Source: UBA10649 sp965227045
Lineage (GTDB): Bacteria > Actinomycetota > Actinomycetes > S36-B12
Direction: 5' to 3'
DNA: 64,000 nt
Assembly: GCA_965227045.1 (NCBI GenBank)
Contig: OZ245718.1
Span: 2,604,001-2,668,000 of the forward strand
Part shown: one piece after another, positions 8,640-16,912 of the stretch
Position numbering within the stretch: position 1 is the stretch's first letter
How the letters are laid out: every line of letters starts with the position of its first letter
Notes under the pieces: model-generated
Databases searched by the model: none
The model's input: the letters and a program-made list of their open reading frames with translations, nothing else
Told to the model about the DNA's origin: nothing
Made by a program: the position numbers and the translations under genes

Positions 8640-9642
8640 GAACGGCCCGGTGCGGGCACCGAACATCTTCGATGTGGCTCGTCTGGCCGGCGTCTCCCAC
8701 CAGACCGTCTCGCGGGTACTGAACGGACTGCCCAATGTTCGGCCGGCGACTCGAGAGCGAGTCGAGCGGGCCATCCTCCAGCTGAAGTACAGCCCGTCGC
8801 CCCAGGCGCGAGCGTTGGTCACCAAGCGCACTCGGACGCTGGGACTCATCATCCCGAGCGTTCCTGATCACGGCCCGAATGTGATCGCCATGCATTTCAA
8901 CATTGCCGCACGTGCGGCGCGCTATCGCGTCGACATGGTGAGCGCGGTGGGTGATGACCCGAGAAGCGTGAGATCGACTGTTGAAGCACTGCTCGGCCAA
9001 CGCGTCGACGGCATCGTGCTGGTCGTCATGGACAACGGGGTGCTCGAGATGGTCCGGGGGCTCGAGCTGGGCGTGCCTGTCGTGGCCGCGGCGTCGACTC
9101 AGCGACGCAGTCCGATCCTCGTGTCGATCGACCAGTACCGAGGCGCGCGGCTGGCCGTTCGCCACCTCGCCGAGCTTGGACATACGCGCGTGCTGCACAT
9201 GATGGGACCGACCGGTGCCACTGATTCGATCGAACGAGTCCGCGGGTGGCGGGACGAGCTTGCCGAGTGGCGACTGAGCGCTCCCGAGCCGATGGTCGGT
9301 GACTGGACCGCCGACTCTGGCTACCAGCTCGGCAAGGCGATCGACATCGATCCGGGCAGCGCGGTGTTCGCGTCCAACGACCTCATGGCGATGGGTCTGA
9401 TGTCGGCACTCCGCGAACGCGGGCTGTCGGTTCCCGGAGACGTGAGCGTGGTCGGCTTCGACGATGTGCCCGAGGCCGCGTACCTGTATCCGCCGCTCAC
9501 CACGATCCGCCAGGACTTCGCGGCGTTGGGTGAGCTGATGATGCAGAAGATCCTTATTGCCCTTGAAGAGCGTGAACCGTCGACGTCGGACACGCCTCTG
9601 CCAACCCGACTCGTCGTTAGGCAGTCGACGCTCCAGCGGTAG
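8617..9642 (+). CDS. LacI-family transcriptional regulator (second)
   Basis: Predicted sugar-responsive repressor, 341 aa. The helix-turn-helix near the N-terminus reads FDVARLAGVSHQTVSRVLNG, almost the same as the regulator at 1064, followed by a standard LacI effector domain ending with DDVPEAAYLYPPLTTI. It overlaps the end of the ATPase gene by about 20 nt, so it is probably the last gene of the importer operon. ATG 8632, following GAGGG, is an alternative start 15 nt downstream. The similar recognition helix suggests overlapping operator use with the first regulator. Confidence 0.87.
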   Translation: MARAEMSENGPVRAPNIFDVARLAGVSHQTVSRVLNGLPNVRPATRERVERAILQLKYSPSPQARALVTKRTRTLGLIIPSVPDHGPNVIAMHFNIAARAARYRVDMVSAVGDDPRSVRSTVEALLGQRVDGIVLVVMDNGVLEMVRGLELGVPVVAAASTQRRSPILVSIDQYRGARLAVRHLAELGHTRVLHMMGPTGATDSIERVRGWRDELAEWRLSAPEPMVGDWTADSGYQLGKAIDIDPGSAVFASNDLMAMGLMSALRERGLSVPGDVSVVGFDDVPEAAYLYPPLTTIRQDFAALGELMMQKILIALEEREPSTSDTPLPTRLVVRQSTLQR

Positions 9643-9691
9643 CGGACGATTCGGCACCACCCGCAGCACGTCGCGATGATCACAAGTTTAT

Positions 9692-9723
9692 AACATGTTC
9701 TCTTTCCCTAAAGAGAACATGTT
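9692..9723. promoter_or_regulatory. Double palindromic operator (RGAACNNGTTCT type) before the first orphan binding protein
   Basis: AACATGTTCTCTTT and AAAGAGAACATGTT form a perfect 14-bp inverted repeat around CCCT. Each arm also contains its own AACATGTT palindrome, and the right copy extends to AGAACATGTTCT (9714-9725). The site lies about 60 bp upstream of the start at 9785. The same motif recurs at 16694, 16733 and 16846, next to the KstR-like regulator. Confidence 0.75.
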
Positions 9724-9784
9724 CTACTCCTCTTGCGGGCATCAGCGCTCGACCGATCGCCGTCCATTCCTTGAGGAGTTTTGA

Positions 9785-10891
9785 ATGAAGTTGACGAAGC
9801 GTCTGATTGCCGTAGCGGCCGTCACGACAATCACTGTCAGCAGCCTGGCGACTGCTGCCATGGCCGCGCCGGCCCCGGACCCCGTGAAGCAGGCGCTCAT
9901 CGCAGCGCAGGCAGCGATGAGGACGCCGACCAAGATCACCCAGACCATCCCGTTGCGGACTCCGGGGCCAAAGGGAAAGTCCGTCATCTACTTCAACAAC
10001 GGCACCCCCGCGACTCAGTTGATCCAGGATGGAATTCAACAGGCCGCGACCGCGGGCGGGTGGACATTCGACTCGCTGACGTACAACTCTGCCAACCCGG
10101 CGACGTTGCAGCAGGCGATGATGAACGCGCTGCAGAAGAACCCCGCTGGCGTGATCGTCTCCGGTGAGACACCGGGCAACTGGGGCGCCGCCGTAACAGC
10201 GGCATACGCGAATGCCAAGGTGCCGATCGTTGCGGGCTCCACGTGCCCGCTCACGCAGACCGGCCCGATCTTCCCGGGTGCGGCGACGTGCGCGAGTCCT
10301 GCCGACAACGGAAGGACTCTCGCTGACTGGTTCATCGCCGACTCCAAAGGCACGGGCCATGCCCTGCTTCAGAGCATGCCCTCTTTCAATGTCTTCGTCG
10401 TCCTGCGTGAGGCGTTCCAAGCAGAGGTCAAGGCCAAGTGCCCAGCATGCGTCGTCGAGGTGCTCGAGACCACGCTCAGCCAGTACGCGGCAGGACAGAT
10501 TCCGTCAGCCTTGGTCAACACGCTGCGGGCGAAGCCGGACCTCACATACCTGTTCTTCGACAATGGCGCGTGGGCTCGGGGCATCATGCCGGCGCTCGCC
10601 GCTGCAGGCCTCACCGACCGTGTCAAGGTCGGAGGGGCCGGTGTGGACGAGTCAGGGTTGGCCCTGCTCAAGGCAAGCGCAAACGTGGCATGGATGGCAA
10701 CCTCGTTCACCGTCTATGGCTACGCGAACTTCGACTCGCTGCTGCGAGTGCTGACGAAGTCGACGGGAATCAGCAAGAACAGCTCGATCCCCATCCAGCT
10801 CCTCACGCCGGCGAACGTGGGCGGCGTCTCGCTTCCGTACAACGCTCCGACGACTGCGCTTGCTCAGTACAAGAAGCTGTGGAAGTGGTAA
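9785..10891 (+). CDS. Secreted substrate-binding protein, type-1 periplasmic fold (orphan)
   Basis: Exported solute-binding protein of 368 aa. A Sec signal covers residues 1-27 (cleavage near AMA-AP) with no lipobox cysteine, so it is predicted to be released rather than lipid-anchored. The mature part resembles Peripla_BP_4 sugar-binding domains (AATCASPADNGRTLADWFIAD, VIVSGETPGNW). Four cysteines (GSTCP, GAATC, KCPAC) are shared with the paralogue at 15460, as is the YKKLWKW-type C-terminus. GAGGAG precedes the ATG. No permease or ATPase is adjacent, and the flanking genes are catabolic enzymes. The ligand is unknown. Confidence 0.85.
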   Translation: MKLTKRLIAVAAVTTITVSSLATAAMAAPAPDPVKQALIAAQAAMRTPTKITQTIPLRTPGPKGKSVIYFNNGTPATQLIQDGIQQAATAGGWTFDSLTYNSANPATLQQAMMNALQKNPAGVIVSGETPGNWGAAVTAAYANAKVPIVAGSTCPLTQTGPIFPGAATCASPADNGRTLADWFIADSKGTGHALLQSMPSFNVFVVLREAFQAEVKAKCPACVVEVLETTLSQYAAGQIPSALVNTLRAKPDLTYLFFDNGAWARGIMPALAAAGLTDRVKVGGAGVDESGLALLKASANVAWMATSFTVYGYANFDSLLRVLTKSTGISKNSSIPIQLLTPANVGGVSLPYNAPTTALAQYKKLWKW

Positions 10892-10918
10892 CCGCCCGCT
10901 AGTACCCGGGGGAGGCGG

Positions 10919-10952
10919 AAGGGTGGCGGTGTCCCAAGGCACCGCCACCCTT
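10919..10952. terminator. Bidirectional hairpin between convergent genes
   Basis: AAGGGTGGCGGTG and CACCGCCACCCTT form a perfect 13-bp stem with an 8-nt loop, between the stop of the binding-protein gene (10891) and the stop of the minus-strand hydrolase gene (10976). It can serve both strands. Confidence 0.75.
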
Positions 10953-10975
10953 TCCTGTGCGTGGGGTCGCGTGCA

Positions 10976-11935
10976 TCAGTCGCGCAGGCTCGCGAGGAAT
11001 TCGAGAAGCGCCGTGGTGACGTCGTCGGGTCGCTCCTGCTGGATCCAGTGACCGGCTCCCGGTATTACTCGTTCGATGCGCAGATCCGAGACGAGGTCTC
11101 GTTGCGTCTCCAGCCCCGATGGGTCCATCGCCAGCACGATCTCCATGCTGCCGCACAGGAAGCCGGCGGGCTGGGTGATCTCGCCTGAGCCGTAGGCACG
11201 GGCTTGCAGTGAGTTGGTATCGATATTCCGGTACCACGAGACAGGACCAAAGAACCCGTGTCGTTGGAACGCACTCACGTACTCGTCGAGCAGATCGTCC
11301 GGCATGAACGACAGCTCGCCGGGGCCTGGTTCGTCGAGCCCGTCGAGGAGGCCGCTGCCGATCGGCCGAGTCTTGATCCAGTCAGCCAGAGGAGCATCGC
11401 CCGACAGCGCGTGGAAGATGCGCTTCAACGAGTCCTTGATGTCCGCGTCAAGCTCGGCTTCGGGGCGGTGGAGTTCCTGGAAGTACCGGATGTAGAAGAA
11501 GGAGTCCGGAAACGCGAGGCGAAACCATTCAGCCGTGGGCGGAGGCGCATTGCCATGCGGAACGCTGAGCGAGAAGACAGCACGGACGCGCTCGGGGAAC
11601 CTGAGAGCGCATCGCCACGCGACCGGCGAACCCCAATCGTGACCCACCGCCACCCACGTTCTCGCACCAAGCGCGTCGGCGACTGCGAGCATGTCATCGC
11701 AGATGGCATCGGTGTTGTAGGAATCGATCTCACGCGGCGATGAGGACGATCCATAGCCGCGCATGTCCGGGGCAGCGACCATGAAGCCGGCATCAGCGAG
11801 GGGGCCGATCTGGTGTCTCCACGACAGCCCGAGCTCGGGCCAGCCGTGCATCAAGATCACGAGCGGCCCGCGCCCGATCACGCGAACGGAGATCGTCACC
11901 TCGCCTGATTGGACAGTTCTGATCGTGTCGTTCAT
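10976..11935 (-). CDS. Alpha/beta hydrolase, epoxide-hydrolase-like (EH1)
   Basis: Likely cytoplasmic hydrolase that opens an epoxide or related substrate, 319 aa. It has the HGWPE oxyanion-loop motif near residue 31, the nucleophile aspartate in VGHDWGSPVAW and a catalytic histidine in GAGHWIQQERP. The lid carries a WYRN tyrosine segment as in epoxide hydrolases. ATG 11935 is preferred, with GGAGG upstream; a longer GTG start is less likely. Last gene of a minus-strand run that also contains a second epoxide-hydrolase-like gene at 14340. Confidence 0.85.
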   Translation of the reverse strand: MNDTIRTVQSGEVTISVRVIGRGPLVILMHGWPELGLSWRHQIGPLADAGFMVAAPDMRGYGSSSSPREIDSYNTDAICDDMLAVADALGARTWVAVGHDWGSPVAWRCALRFPERVRAVFSLSVPHGNAPPPTAEWFRLAFPDSFFYIRYFQELHRPEAELDADIKDSLKRIFHALSGDAPLADWIKTRPIGSGLLDGLDEPGPGELSFMPDDLLDEYVSAFQRHGFFGPVSWYRNIDTNSLQARAYGSGEITQPAGFLCGSMEIVLAMDPSGLETQRDLVSDLRIERVIPGAGHWIQQERPDDVTTALLEFLASLRD

Positions 11936-11966
11936 AGGTGCCTGCCTCCGCACGAGAAGACCGTTG

Positions 11967-12749
11967 TCATCCAGAAAAGCGACTCATGTCCGGGTAGGCC
12001 GCGATCTCCCATCCACCGTCAACGACCAGGCTCGTTCCCGTGATGTACGAGGCTTCGGCGCTCGCCAGATACACGCAAGGACCCGCGATCTCGGTCGTCG
12101 TCGCAGGCCGTCGCATGGAGATCCGTTCCTCAAATGCCGCCAGGATCTCGGGAACGTCGAGCATCGGCGCGGTGAGGGGTGTGCGCACGAGACCGGGAAG
12201 CACAGCGTTGACTCGGATGCCATCACGCGCGAGTTCGAGAGCCGCGTTCCTCGTGAGCATCTCCACGCCGGCCTTTCCGACGGAGTAGGCCGATCCACCG
12301 TACATCGGCACGTGCGCGTTCAGCGAGGACACATTGACGATGGCGCCGCCGGTTGAGGCCATCGCCCGCGCCTCGTACTTCGTGCACAAGAATGCGCCTC
12401 GAAGCACGAGGTCCATAGTGAAGTCCCAGTCGCTCGAGGCGATATCTCTGAGTGTTCCAACGCGTCCGCCCCCCGCGACGTTGAAGGCGACGTCCAGCCG
12501 TCCGTTCCGGTCGAGTGCAAGTGCGATCAACGCCTCAACATCAGACTCGCTCGTCACATCGCATGTGGCGACGGTAAATGTGTCGCCGAGCTCATCGCGA
12601 GTCCGCCTGAGCGACTCCTCGTTGATGTCGCCGCCGATGACGGTCGCTCCTTCGGCAATGAGGAGCCGTGATATCTCCGCCCCGATACCCGAACCGGCAC
12701 CCGTAACAACGGCGCATTGCCCCGCAAAGCGTGGACTCTCCCGCGACAC
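11967..12749 (-). CDS. Short-chain dehydrogenase/reductase
   Basis: NAD(P)-dependent oxidoreductase of the classical SDR family, 260 aa. Visible motifs are the TGAGSGIG cofactor loop, the NVAGG segment and the catalytic Ser-Tyr-Lys arrangement in VSSLNAHVPMYGGSAYSVGK, followed by LPGLVRTPLT. GTG 12749 is chosen because AAAGGAGG lies 4-5 nt upstream; longer in-frame versions have no ribosome site. It sits in the minus-strand catabolic operon between a zinc alcohol dehydrogenase and EH1, so oxidation of a diol or hydroxyl intermediate is plausible. Confidence 0.88.
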   Translation of the reverse strand: MSRESPRFAGQCAVVTGAGSGIGAEISRLLIAEGATVIGGDINEESLRRTRDELGDTFTVATCDVTSESDVEALIALALDRNGRLDVAFNVAGGGRVGTLRDIASSDWDFTMDLVLRGAFLCTKYEARAMASTGGAIVNVSSLNAHVPMYGGSAYSVGKAGVEMLTRNAALELARDGIRVNAVLPGLVRTPLTAPMLDVPEILAAFEERISMRRPATTTEIAGPCVYLASAEASYITGTSLVVDGGWEIAAYPDMSRFSG

Positions 12750-12763
12750 GTGTCCTCCTTTCC

Positions 12764-13801
12764 TTAGTACAGGTCGACAAGAACCTTCATGCGCATCCCT
12801 GCTGAGAGGTCGGCAATCACCTCGGGTACCTGGTCGAGAGATATGTGCTCGACCCAACGATCGAGTGGGAACGCACCGCGCGCGGATAGTTCGATGACGG
12901 CTTCGAAGTCCTCCCGGCTGTACGCGAGTGAACTGAGGATCGCGGCCTCGCTCGTCATCAGAAGGTGTGAGTCGATCCGAACAGGCGACTTGTGTACGCC
13001 AAGCACGATCACACGTCCGCGTGCGGCAATGCAGGACATGGCCGTCTCAACTGTGGCGGCTGCGCCAGCGCACTCGAAGACCGCGTCCGCGCCTGCTCGC
13101 TGAGTCATGCCGAGGACCGCGGCCGCCACGTCCTCCCTGGCTGGGTCGAGTACCGAGAAGCCGAGGTGACGCGCGATCGCGCGGCGGGACTGGCTGGTGT
13201 CTGTGATGACGATGCGCTCGACACCAACCGCCTTGAGGTTCAACGCGACGCTGATCCCGATTGGCCCGGCGCCGAGCACTAGAGCAAAACTGACAGGGTC
13301 AACCTCGCCACGGACTACCGCGTGCCGCGCGACCGCAAGCGGCTCGATGAGCGCCCCCTGCGCGAGGCTGAGGCGATCCGGAAGCAGGTGGAGGCTGGCC
13401 GCTGGCAGCACCGTGACCTCCGAAAGCCCTCCGCCGGCGGCGTTGATGCCATGGAAGGCGACCGTCTGGCAGAGATGCGTGAGACCCCGCGTGCATGGCG
13501 GACATGTACCGCACCAGTAGGTCGGCTGGGCGACCACCCGATCACCGACGGCGAAGCCCTCGGCTCGCGGCCCGACTGATTCGACGACTCCGCTGAACTC
13601 GTGACCGAGAATCTGCGGTCCGAACGCTCCGGTGAGCGGATGAGGCGATGAACTCACTCCGTAATGGTGAATGAGAGCAAGGTCCGATCCGCAGATGCCG
13701 CTGTGAGCAACCCGCACGGCGACCTGGTCATCCCTCACTGATGGCGCGTCGATCTCCTGAATCCGGACGTCGCCGAGGCCCTCGAGAACTACTGCTCTCA
13801 T
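12764..13801 (-). CDS. Zinc-dependent alcohol dehydrogenase (MDR family)
   Basis: Cytoplasmic NAD(P)-dependent dehydrogenase of 345 aa, threonine/sorbitol/butanediol dehydrogenase-like. Catalytic zinc ligands appear in SGICGSD and GHEFSGVV, the structural-zinc cysteines in CGTCPPCTRGLTHLC, and the Rossmann loop as GAGPIGISVAL. Its ATG overlaps the stop of the upstream cupin gene (ATGA), so the two are translationally coupled. In context it probably oxidises an alcohol or diol released by the neighbouring hydrolases. The substrate cannot be read from the sequence. Confidence 0.88.
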   Translation of the reverse strand: MRAVVLEGLGDVRIQEIDAPSVRDDQVAVRVAHSGICGSDLALIHHYGVSSSPHPLTGAFGPQILGHEFSGVVESVGPRAEGFAVGDRVVAQPTYWCGTCPPCTRGLTHLCQTVAFHGINAAGGGLSEVTVLPAASLHLLPDRLSLAQGALIEPLAVARHAVVRGEVDPVSFALVLGAGPIGISVALNLKAVGVERIVITDTSQSRRAIARHLGFSVLDPAREDVAAAVLGMTQRAGADAVFECAGAAATVETAMSCIAARGRVIVLGVHKSPVRIDSHLLMTSEAAILSSLAYSREDFEAVIELSARGAFPLDRWVEHISLDQVPEVIADLSAGMRMKVLVDLY

Positions 13802-14343
13802 CCGAAGCCGGTCGGCCGCTGGGTATCCCAGACTGCGGTCATGGCATGGGCGGTGATCATGAACTCACGCCAGTGGTCAACGCTCTGATCGAGGATGTCG
13901 ATATCGAAACTGGTGGCCTTGCGGAACTCCAGGATCTGGACCCCTTCAGGTCCTGGCGTGTAGCGGTACGGGGTCCCTGCGGGAACAAACAGGCCAGAAC
14001 CCGGGCCTAGTACCTGCTTGCCCATGATCGCCTGGCCGGAGATCACGTAGTACAGGCAGTCCGAGTCGTGGGTGTGACGTGGCAGGGGGTAGTCCGCGCC
14101 AAACCAGGCCCAGATGAGGCTGAAGCCGCCCGGGGAGTCATCTCGGAAGAGCACCTTGATGTCGTATCCGTGGCTCAGCGCCTCGAAGTCAGCGACCTCG
14201 ACTACCTCGTCGGAGAACACCGCTGGCGACATGATGTCCGAGTCGTCGAACTCCGCCGCGTCCGCTCCATGGAAAATTCTCAGCAGGCGCTTGCCCGGCT
14301 CCTGAACTCCTGCTCCGGTGCTGCTTGGTTGAGTGATCGTCAT
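13798..14343 (-). CDS. Cupin-domain protein
   Basis: Small beta-barrel protein of 181 aa with one recognisable cupin domain in the C-terminal two thirds. The first motif has the metal-binding pair in PRHTHDSD but lacks the usual glutamate. The second is GLFVPAGTPYRYTPG. It could be a metal-dependent isomerase, dioxygenase or ligand-binding protein; nothing in the sequence decides. Both ends overlap neighbours by ATGA junctions, which ties it firmly to the hydrolase and dehydrogenase genes of this operon. Confidence 0.75.
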   Translation of the reverse strand: MTITQPSSTGAGVQEPGKRLLRIFHGADAAEFDDSDIMSPAVFSDEVVEVADFEALSHGYDIKVLFRDDSPGGFSLIWAWFGADYPLPRHTHDSDCLYYVISGQAIMGKQVLGPGSGLFVPAGTPYRYTPGPEGVQILEFRKATSFDIDILDQSVDHWREFMITAHAMTAVWDTQRPTGFG

Positions 14344-15389
14344 CGTGAGCGAGCTCCCTCCAGTGATTCTCTAGTGATGTTCTTGGCGTAGAGCCAGTGC
14401 GCGATCGCCTCGTTGAGTTCCTCGGGCCGCTCCTGGGCCACCCAGTGACCGGCGTCGATGACGACTTCGGTGAGATCCCTGCAGGCCGCGCGCATGGGAT
14501 CCGCGAGGCGGGAGTTCACGGTCTCGCACACGACGTCCCAGGCGCCGTGAACCATCAGCACCGGCATCGACAGACGTCCGTCATCTGGTGCTGCGGACGC
14601 GAGCACGCGGTTCGCGTCGAAGTTGAGGTACCAGTTGTCGGGGCCGCGAAAGCCGGTCGCCTCGAAAGCGTCGACGAGAACAGCAAGGTCCGAGTCGGAA
14701 AGGACGGCCCGATCGCGAGGAAGGTGTGGCGCTCGTCCAGCTTCGCCGAACCACCCACCGTTGGCTCGAACACTGGCCGTGAAGGCTGGTTGAGCCAGTC
14801 CCTCTGGAGTCCCACTTTGGTAGGCCATGGTCAAGAAGGCGGCGACATCCGTGTCGAACTCCCGCGCCGTGCGTTCGGGCTCGTCGACGTGGAACTGCAT
14901 GTAGTCCCACTGGCCCAGAGGAAACCTGTCGATGGGGTAGATGTCTCGATCAACGAGGGGTACCAGTTCCGCCGGCCCGAAGCCTCGCGGGAAGTACGGC
15001 ACGCAGATGTTGACGACGGCGCGGCAACGTTGACTCTCGTTCGCCGCGAGCGCTGAGACAACCGGGCTGCCCCAGTCGTGCCCGACCCAAACCGCCGACT
15101 CTGCGCCGAGGCTGTCGTGCAATTCGGCCATGTCTTGAACGATCTCCTGCATGGCATAGTCCGCAACCGAGGCGGGGACGGAAGACCTTCCGTAGCCACG
15201 CATGTCAGGAGCGATGCAGCGCCATCCGGCATCGGCGAAGTACTCAATCTGGCGGCGCCACAGAACGCCGACCTCGGGCCAGCCGTGGATGAAGAAGATC
15301 ACCGGGCCGTCCTGCGGACCGGCATCGATGAAGGAGGATCGGTGGCGCTGGGTCTCCAGAGTCCGCAGCCGGCCCGGGATGTCGCTCAT
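14340..15389 (-). CDS. Alpha/beta hydrolase, epoxide-hydrolase-like (EH2)
   Basis: Likely epoxide hydrolase, 349 aa. It has HGWPEVG (oxyanion loop), nucleophile aspartate in VGHDWGSPVV, lid tyrosine segment GPDNWYLNFD and histidine in DAGHWVAQERP. Similar to EH1 at 10976 but longer, with a different cap region, so the two probably act on different intermediates or stereoisomers. It is the first enzyme gene after the second orphan binding protein, from which it is separated by a hairpin at 15415-15448. Confidence 0.86.
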   Translation of the reverse strand: MSDIPGRLRTLETQRHRSSFIDAGPQDGPVIFFIHGWPEVGVLWRRQIEYFADAGWRCIAPDMRGYGRSSVPASVADYAMQEIVQDMAELHDSLGAESAVWVGHDWGSPVVSALAANESQRCRAVVNICVPYFPRGFGPAELVPLVDRDIYPIDRFPLGQWDYMQFHVDEPERTAREFDTDVAAFLTMAYQSGTPEGLAQPAFTASVRANGGWFGEAGRAPHLPRDRAVLSDSDLAVLVDAFEATGFRGPDNWYLNFDANRVLASAAPDDGRLSMPVLMVHGAWDVVCETVNSRLADPMRAACRDLTEVVIDAGHWVAQERPEELNEAIAHWLYAKNITRESLEGARSR

Positions 15390-15414
15390 TGACCTGCCTC
15401 ACTAGTAGCGGCGA

Positions 15415-15448
15415 GGCAGGGCGGTGGCTCGCCAACCACCGCCCTGCC
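15415..15448 (-). terminator. Hairpin downstream of the second orphan binding protein
   Basis: GGCAGGGCGGTGG and CCACCGCCCTGCC form a perfect 13-bp stem with an 8-nt loop, 12 bp past the binding-protein stop on the minus strand and before EH2. No T-tract is visible. It is probably a partial terminator or mRNA stabiliser. Confidence 0.65.
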
Positions 15449-15459
15449 CCCGATCGTGC

Positions 15460-16593
15460 TTACTGCCAGCGCCAGAGCTTCCGGTAGAGCGCGAGGGAGT
15501 TGCTCGGCTGCATGTAGGGAAGCGATGCCGTGTTGGCATTGGCCTGCGTGAAGAGTTGAAGAGGCATGGAGCCGTTCTTGCTGATGCCACTCGATCCCGT
15601 AATCACGCGAAGAAGCGAATCGAAGTTCGCGTAGCCGTAGTTCGTGAACGACGTAGCTGTCCACACCACCTGCGCTCCGGACTTGAGGCCGTCCAGCGCA
15701 GCCTCGTTGAGCCCGACTCCTCCGACCTTCACTCGATTCGTCAGGCCAGCGGCCGCAAGTGCGGGCGTGATGCCCGTCGACCAGTCGGCGAGGTCGAAGA
15801 ACAGGTAGCCGATATCCGGGTTCGTGCGCAGAGTGTTCACGAGAGCCGAAGGAATCTGACCGGCACCGAGTTGAGCGAGAGTGACCTCCTGCACCGTCAG
15901 CTTGCACAGCGGGCACTTCGCCGCGAGTTCCGCCTTGAACGCTTCGCGAAGAACGACGAAGACATCGAACGCGGGCATGCTCTGCAGGAGGGCGTTGCCC
16001 CTACCGTTCGAGTCCGCGATGAACCAGTCAGCGAGAAGGCGTCCAGTCTCCGAGGGGTTCAGGCACGTGGCTGCTCCCGGGAAGATCGGGCCGACCTGCT
16101 TCACCGGACAGGTCGAGCCAGCGATGATCGGAATCTTGGCGTTCGCATAGGCGGCCGTCACCGATGCGCCCCAGGTGTCCGCAGTCTCGCCGGACACGAT
16201 GACGCCAGTGGGGTTCTGCTGGAGCGCGGTCATCATTGCTGCTTGCAGAGTCGCCGGATTCTCCGACTTGTAGTTCATCGACGTGAACTTCCAGCCGCCC
16301 GATTCAGCAGCCTTCTTGACTCCGTCGTTGATCAACTGAGCAGCCGGCGTTCCGTTGAGGAAGTAGACGACCGACTTATTCTTCGGAGCGGGAATCCGCA
16401 GCGGAATGGTCTGGCCGATCTTCGTCGGCGGCCGCTGGTACGCAGCCGCCCGGACCTTCGCCTGGGCCACGCCGTCGGCATTGGTCGCCGCAGGGGCGGC
16501 GGTCGCAGTGATGCCGCTGGTCCCGGCTACGAGCATCGCGCTCGAGATGCCGATCGCGGCAACGGCCGCGATCAGTCGCTTGCGGTTGTTCAT
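15460..16593 (-). CDS. Secreted substrate-binding protein, paralogue of the protein at 9785 (orphan)
   Basis: Exported solute-binding protein of 377 aa, strongly similar along its whole length to the protein at 9785. Shared segments include VIVSGET, AGSTCP, IFPGAATC, LADWFIADS, QIPSALVNTLR and GYANFDSLLRV. The Sec signal at the N-terminus has no lipobox. Four cysteines (GSTCP, GAATC, KCPLC) are conserved. ATG 16593 has AGGAG 6-7 nt upstream. Three RGAACNNGTTCT-type sites lie in its promoter region. No transport subunits are nearby. It may deliver a hydrophobic substrate to an unlinked transporter or act as an extracellular sensor or carrier. Confidence 0.85.
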   Translation of the reverse strand: MNNRKRLIAAVAAIGISSAMLVAGTSGITATAAPAATNADGVAQAKVRAAAYQRPPTKIGQTIPLRIPAPKNKSVVYFLNGTPAAQLINDGVKKAAESGGWKFTSMNYKSENPATLQAAMMTALQQNPTGVIVSGETADTWGASVTAAYANAKIPIIAGSTCPVKQVGPIFPGAATCLNPSETGRLLADWFIADSNGRGNALLQSMPAFDVFVVLREAFKAELAAKCPLCKLTVQEVTLAQLGAGQIPSALVNTLRTNPDIGYLFFDLADWSTGITPALAAAGLTNRVKVGGVGLNEAALDGLKSGAQVVWTATSFTNYGYANFDSLLRVITGSSGISKNGSMPLQLFTQANANTASLPYMQPSNSLALYRKLWRWQ

Positions 16594-16693
16594 GGGTACT
16601 CCTGTCAGAAAGCGCTGGATGTGCACGATCGCCCGCGGGACCTACTGCCCAGAGCGAAAGGCACTGTGGTTGCTGGCTTCTTCGCCTTAAAGT

Positions 16694-16705
16694 AGAACGC
16701 GTTCT
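16694..16705. promoter_or_regulatory. KstR-like operator copy 1
   Basis: AGAACGCGTTCT is a perfect 12-bp palindrome about 100 bp upstream of the binding-protein start at 16593. It has the AAC-NN-GTT core reported for KstR-type TetR regulators. Binding by the regulator at 16913 is inferred. Confidence 0.72.
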
Positions 16706-16732
16706 CGGAGAGTACAGCGCTAGAGTCAAATT

Positions 16733-16744
16733 GGAACAGGTTCT
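16733..16744. promoter_or_regulatory. KstR-like operator copy 2
   Basis: GGAACAGGTTCT, one mismatch from symmetric at the outer pair, has its centre 39 bp from copy 1 in the 16594-16912 intergenic region. The remaining sequence there holds no gene that I can support. Confidence 0.62.
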
Positions 16745-16845
16745 CTATAACATTCCGATAACCACGAAGGCGGGGCGAAGCAGGGTGGCCGGCCCTCGAC
16801 AACCGCCACCCTGCTCGACCCACGCGATCCGCCACCAGCCGTAGC

Positions 16846-16857
16846 AGAACGTGTTCT
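16846..16857. promoter_or_regulatory. KstR-like operator copy 3
   Basis: AGAACGTGTTCT, a near-perfect 12-bp palindrome, lies 55 bp beyond the stop codon of the TetR gene and upstream of the binding-protein gene. Confidence 0.7.
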
Positions 16858-16912
16858 CGTTAGCGTAGTACGTCGAGCATCCCAGAGCCAAGGCGTTGCG
16901 GAAAATGGGGCT

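Noticed and set aside
15424..16695. A 423-codon plus-strand frame opposite the second orphan binding protein
   Set aside because: Arg-rich antisense shadow; the minus strand has a signal peptide and full homology to the protein at 9785.
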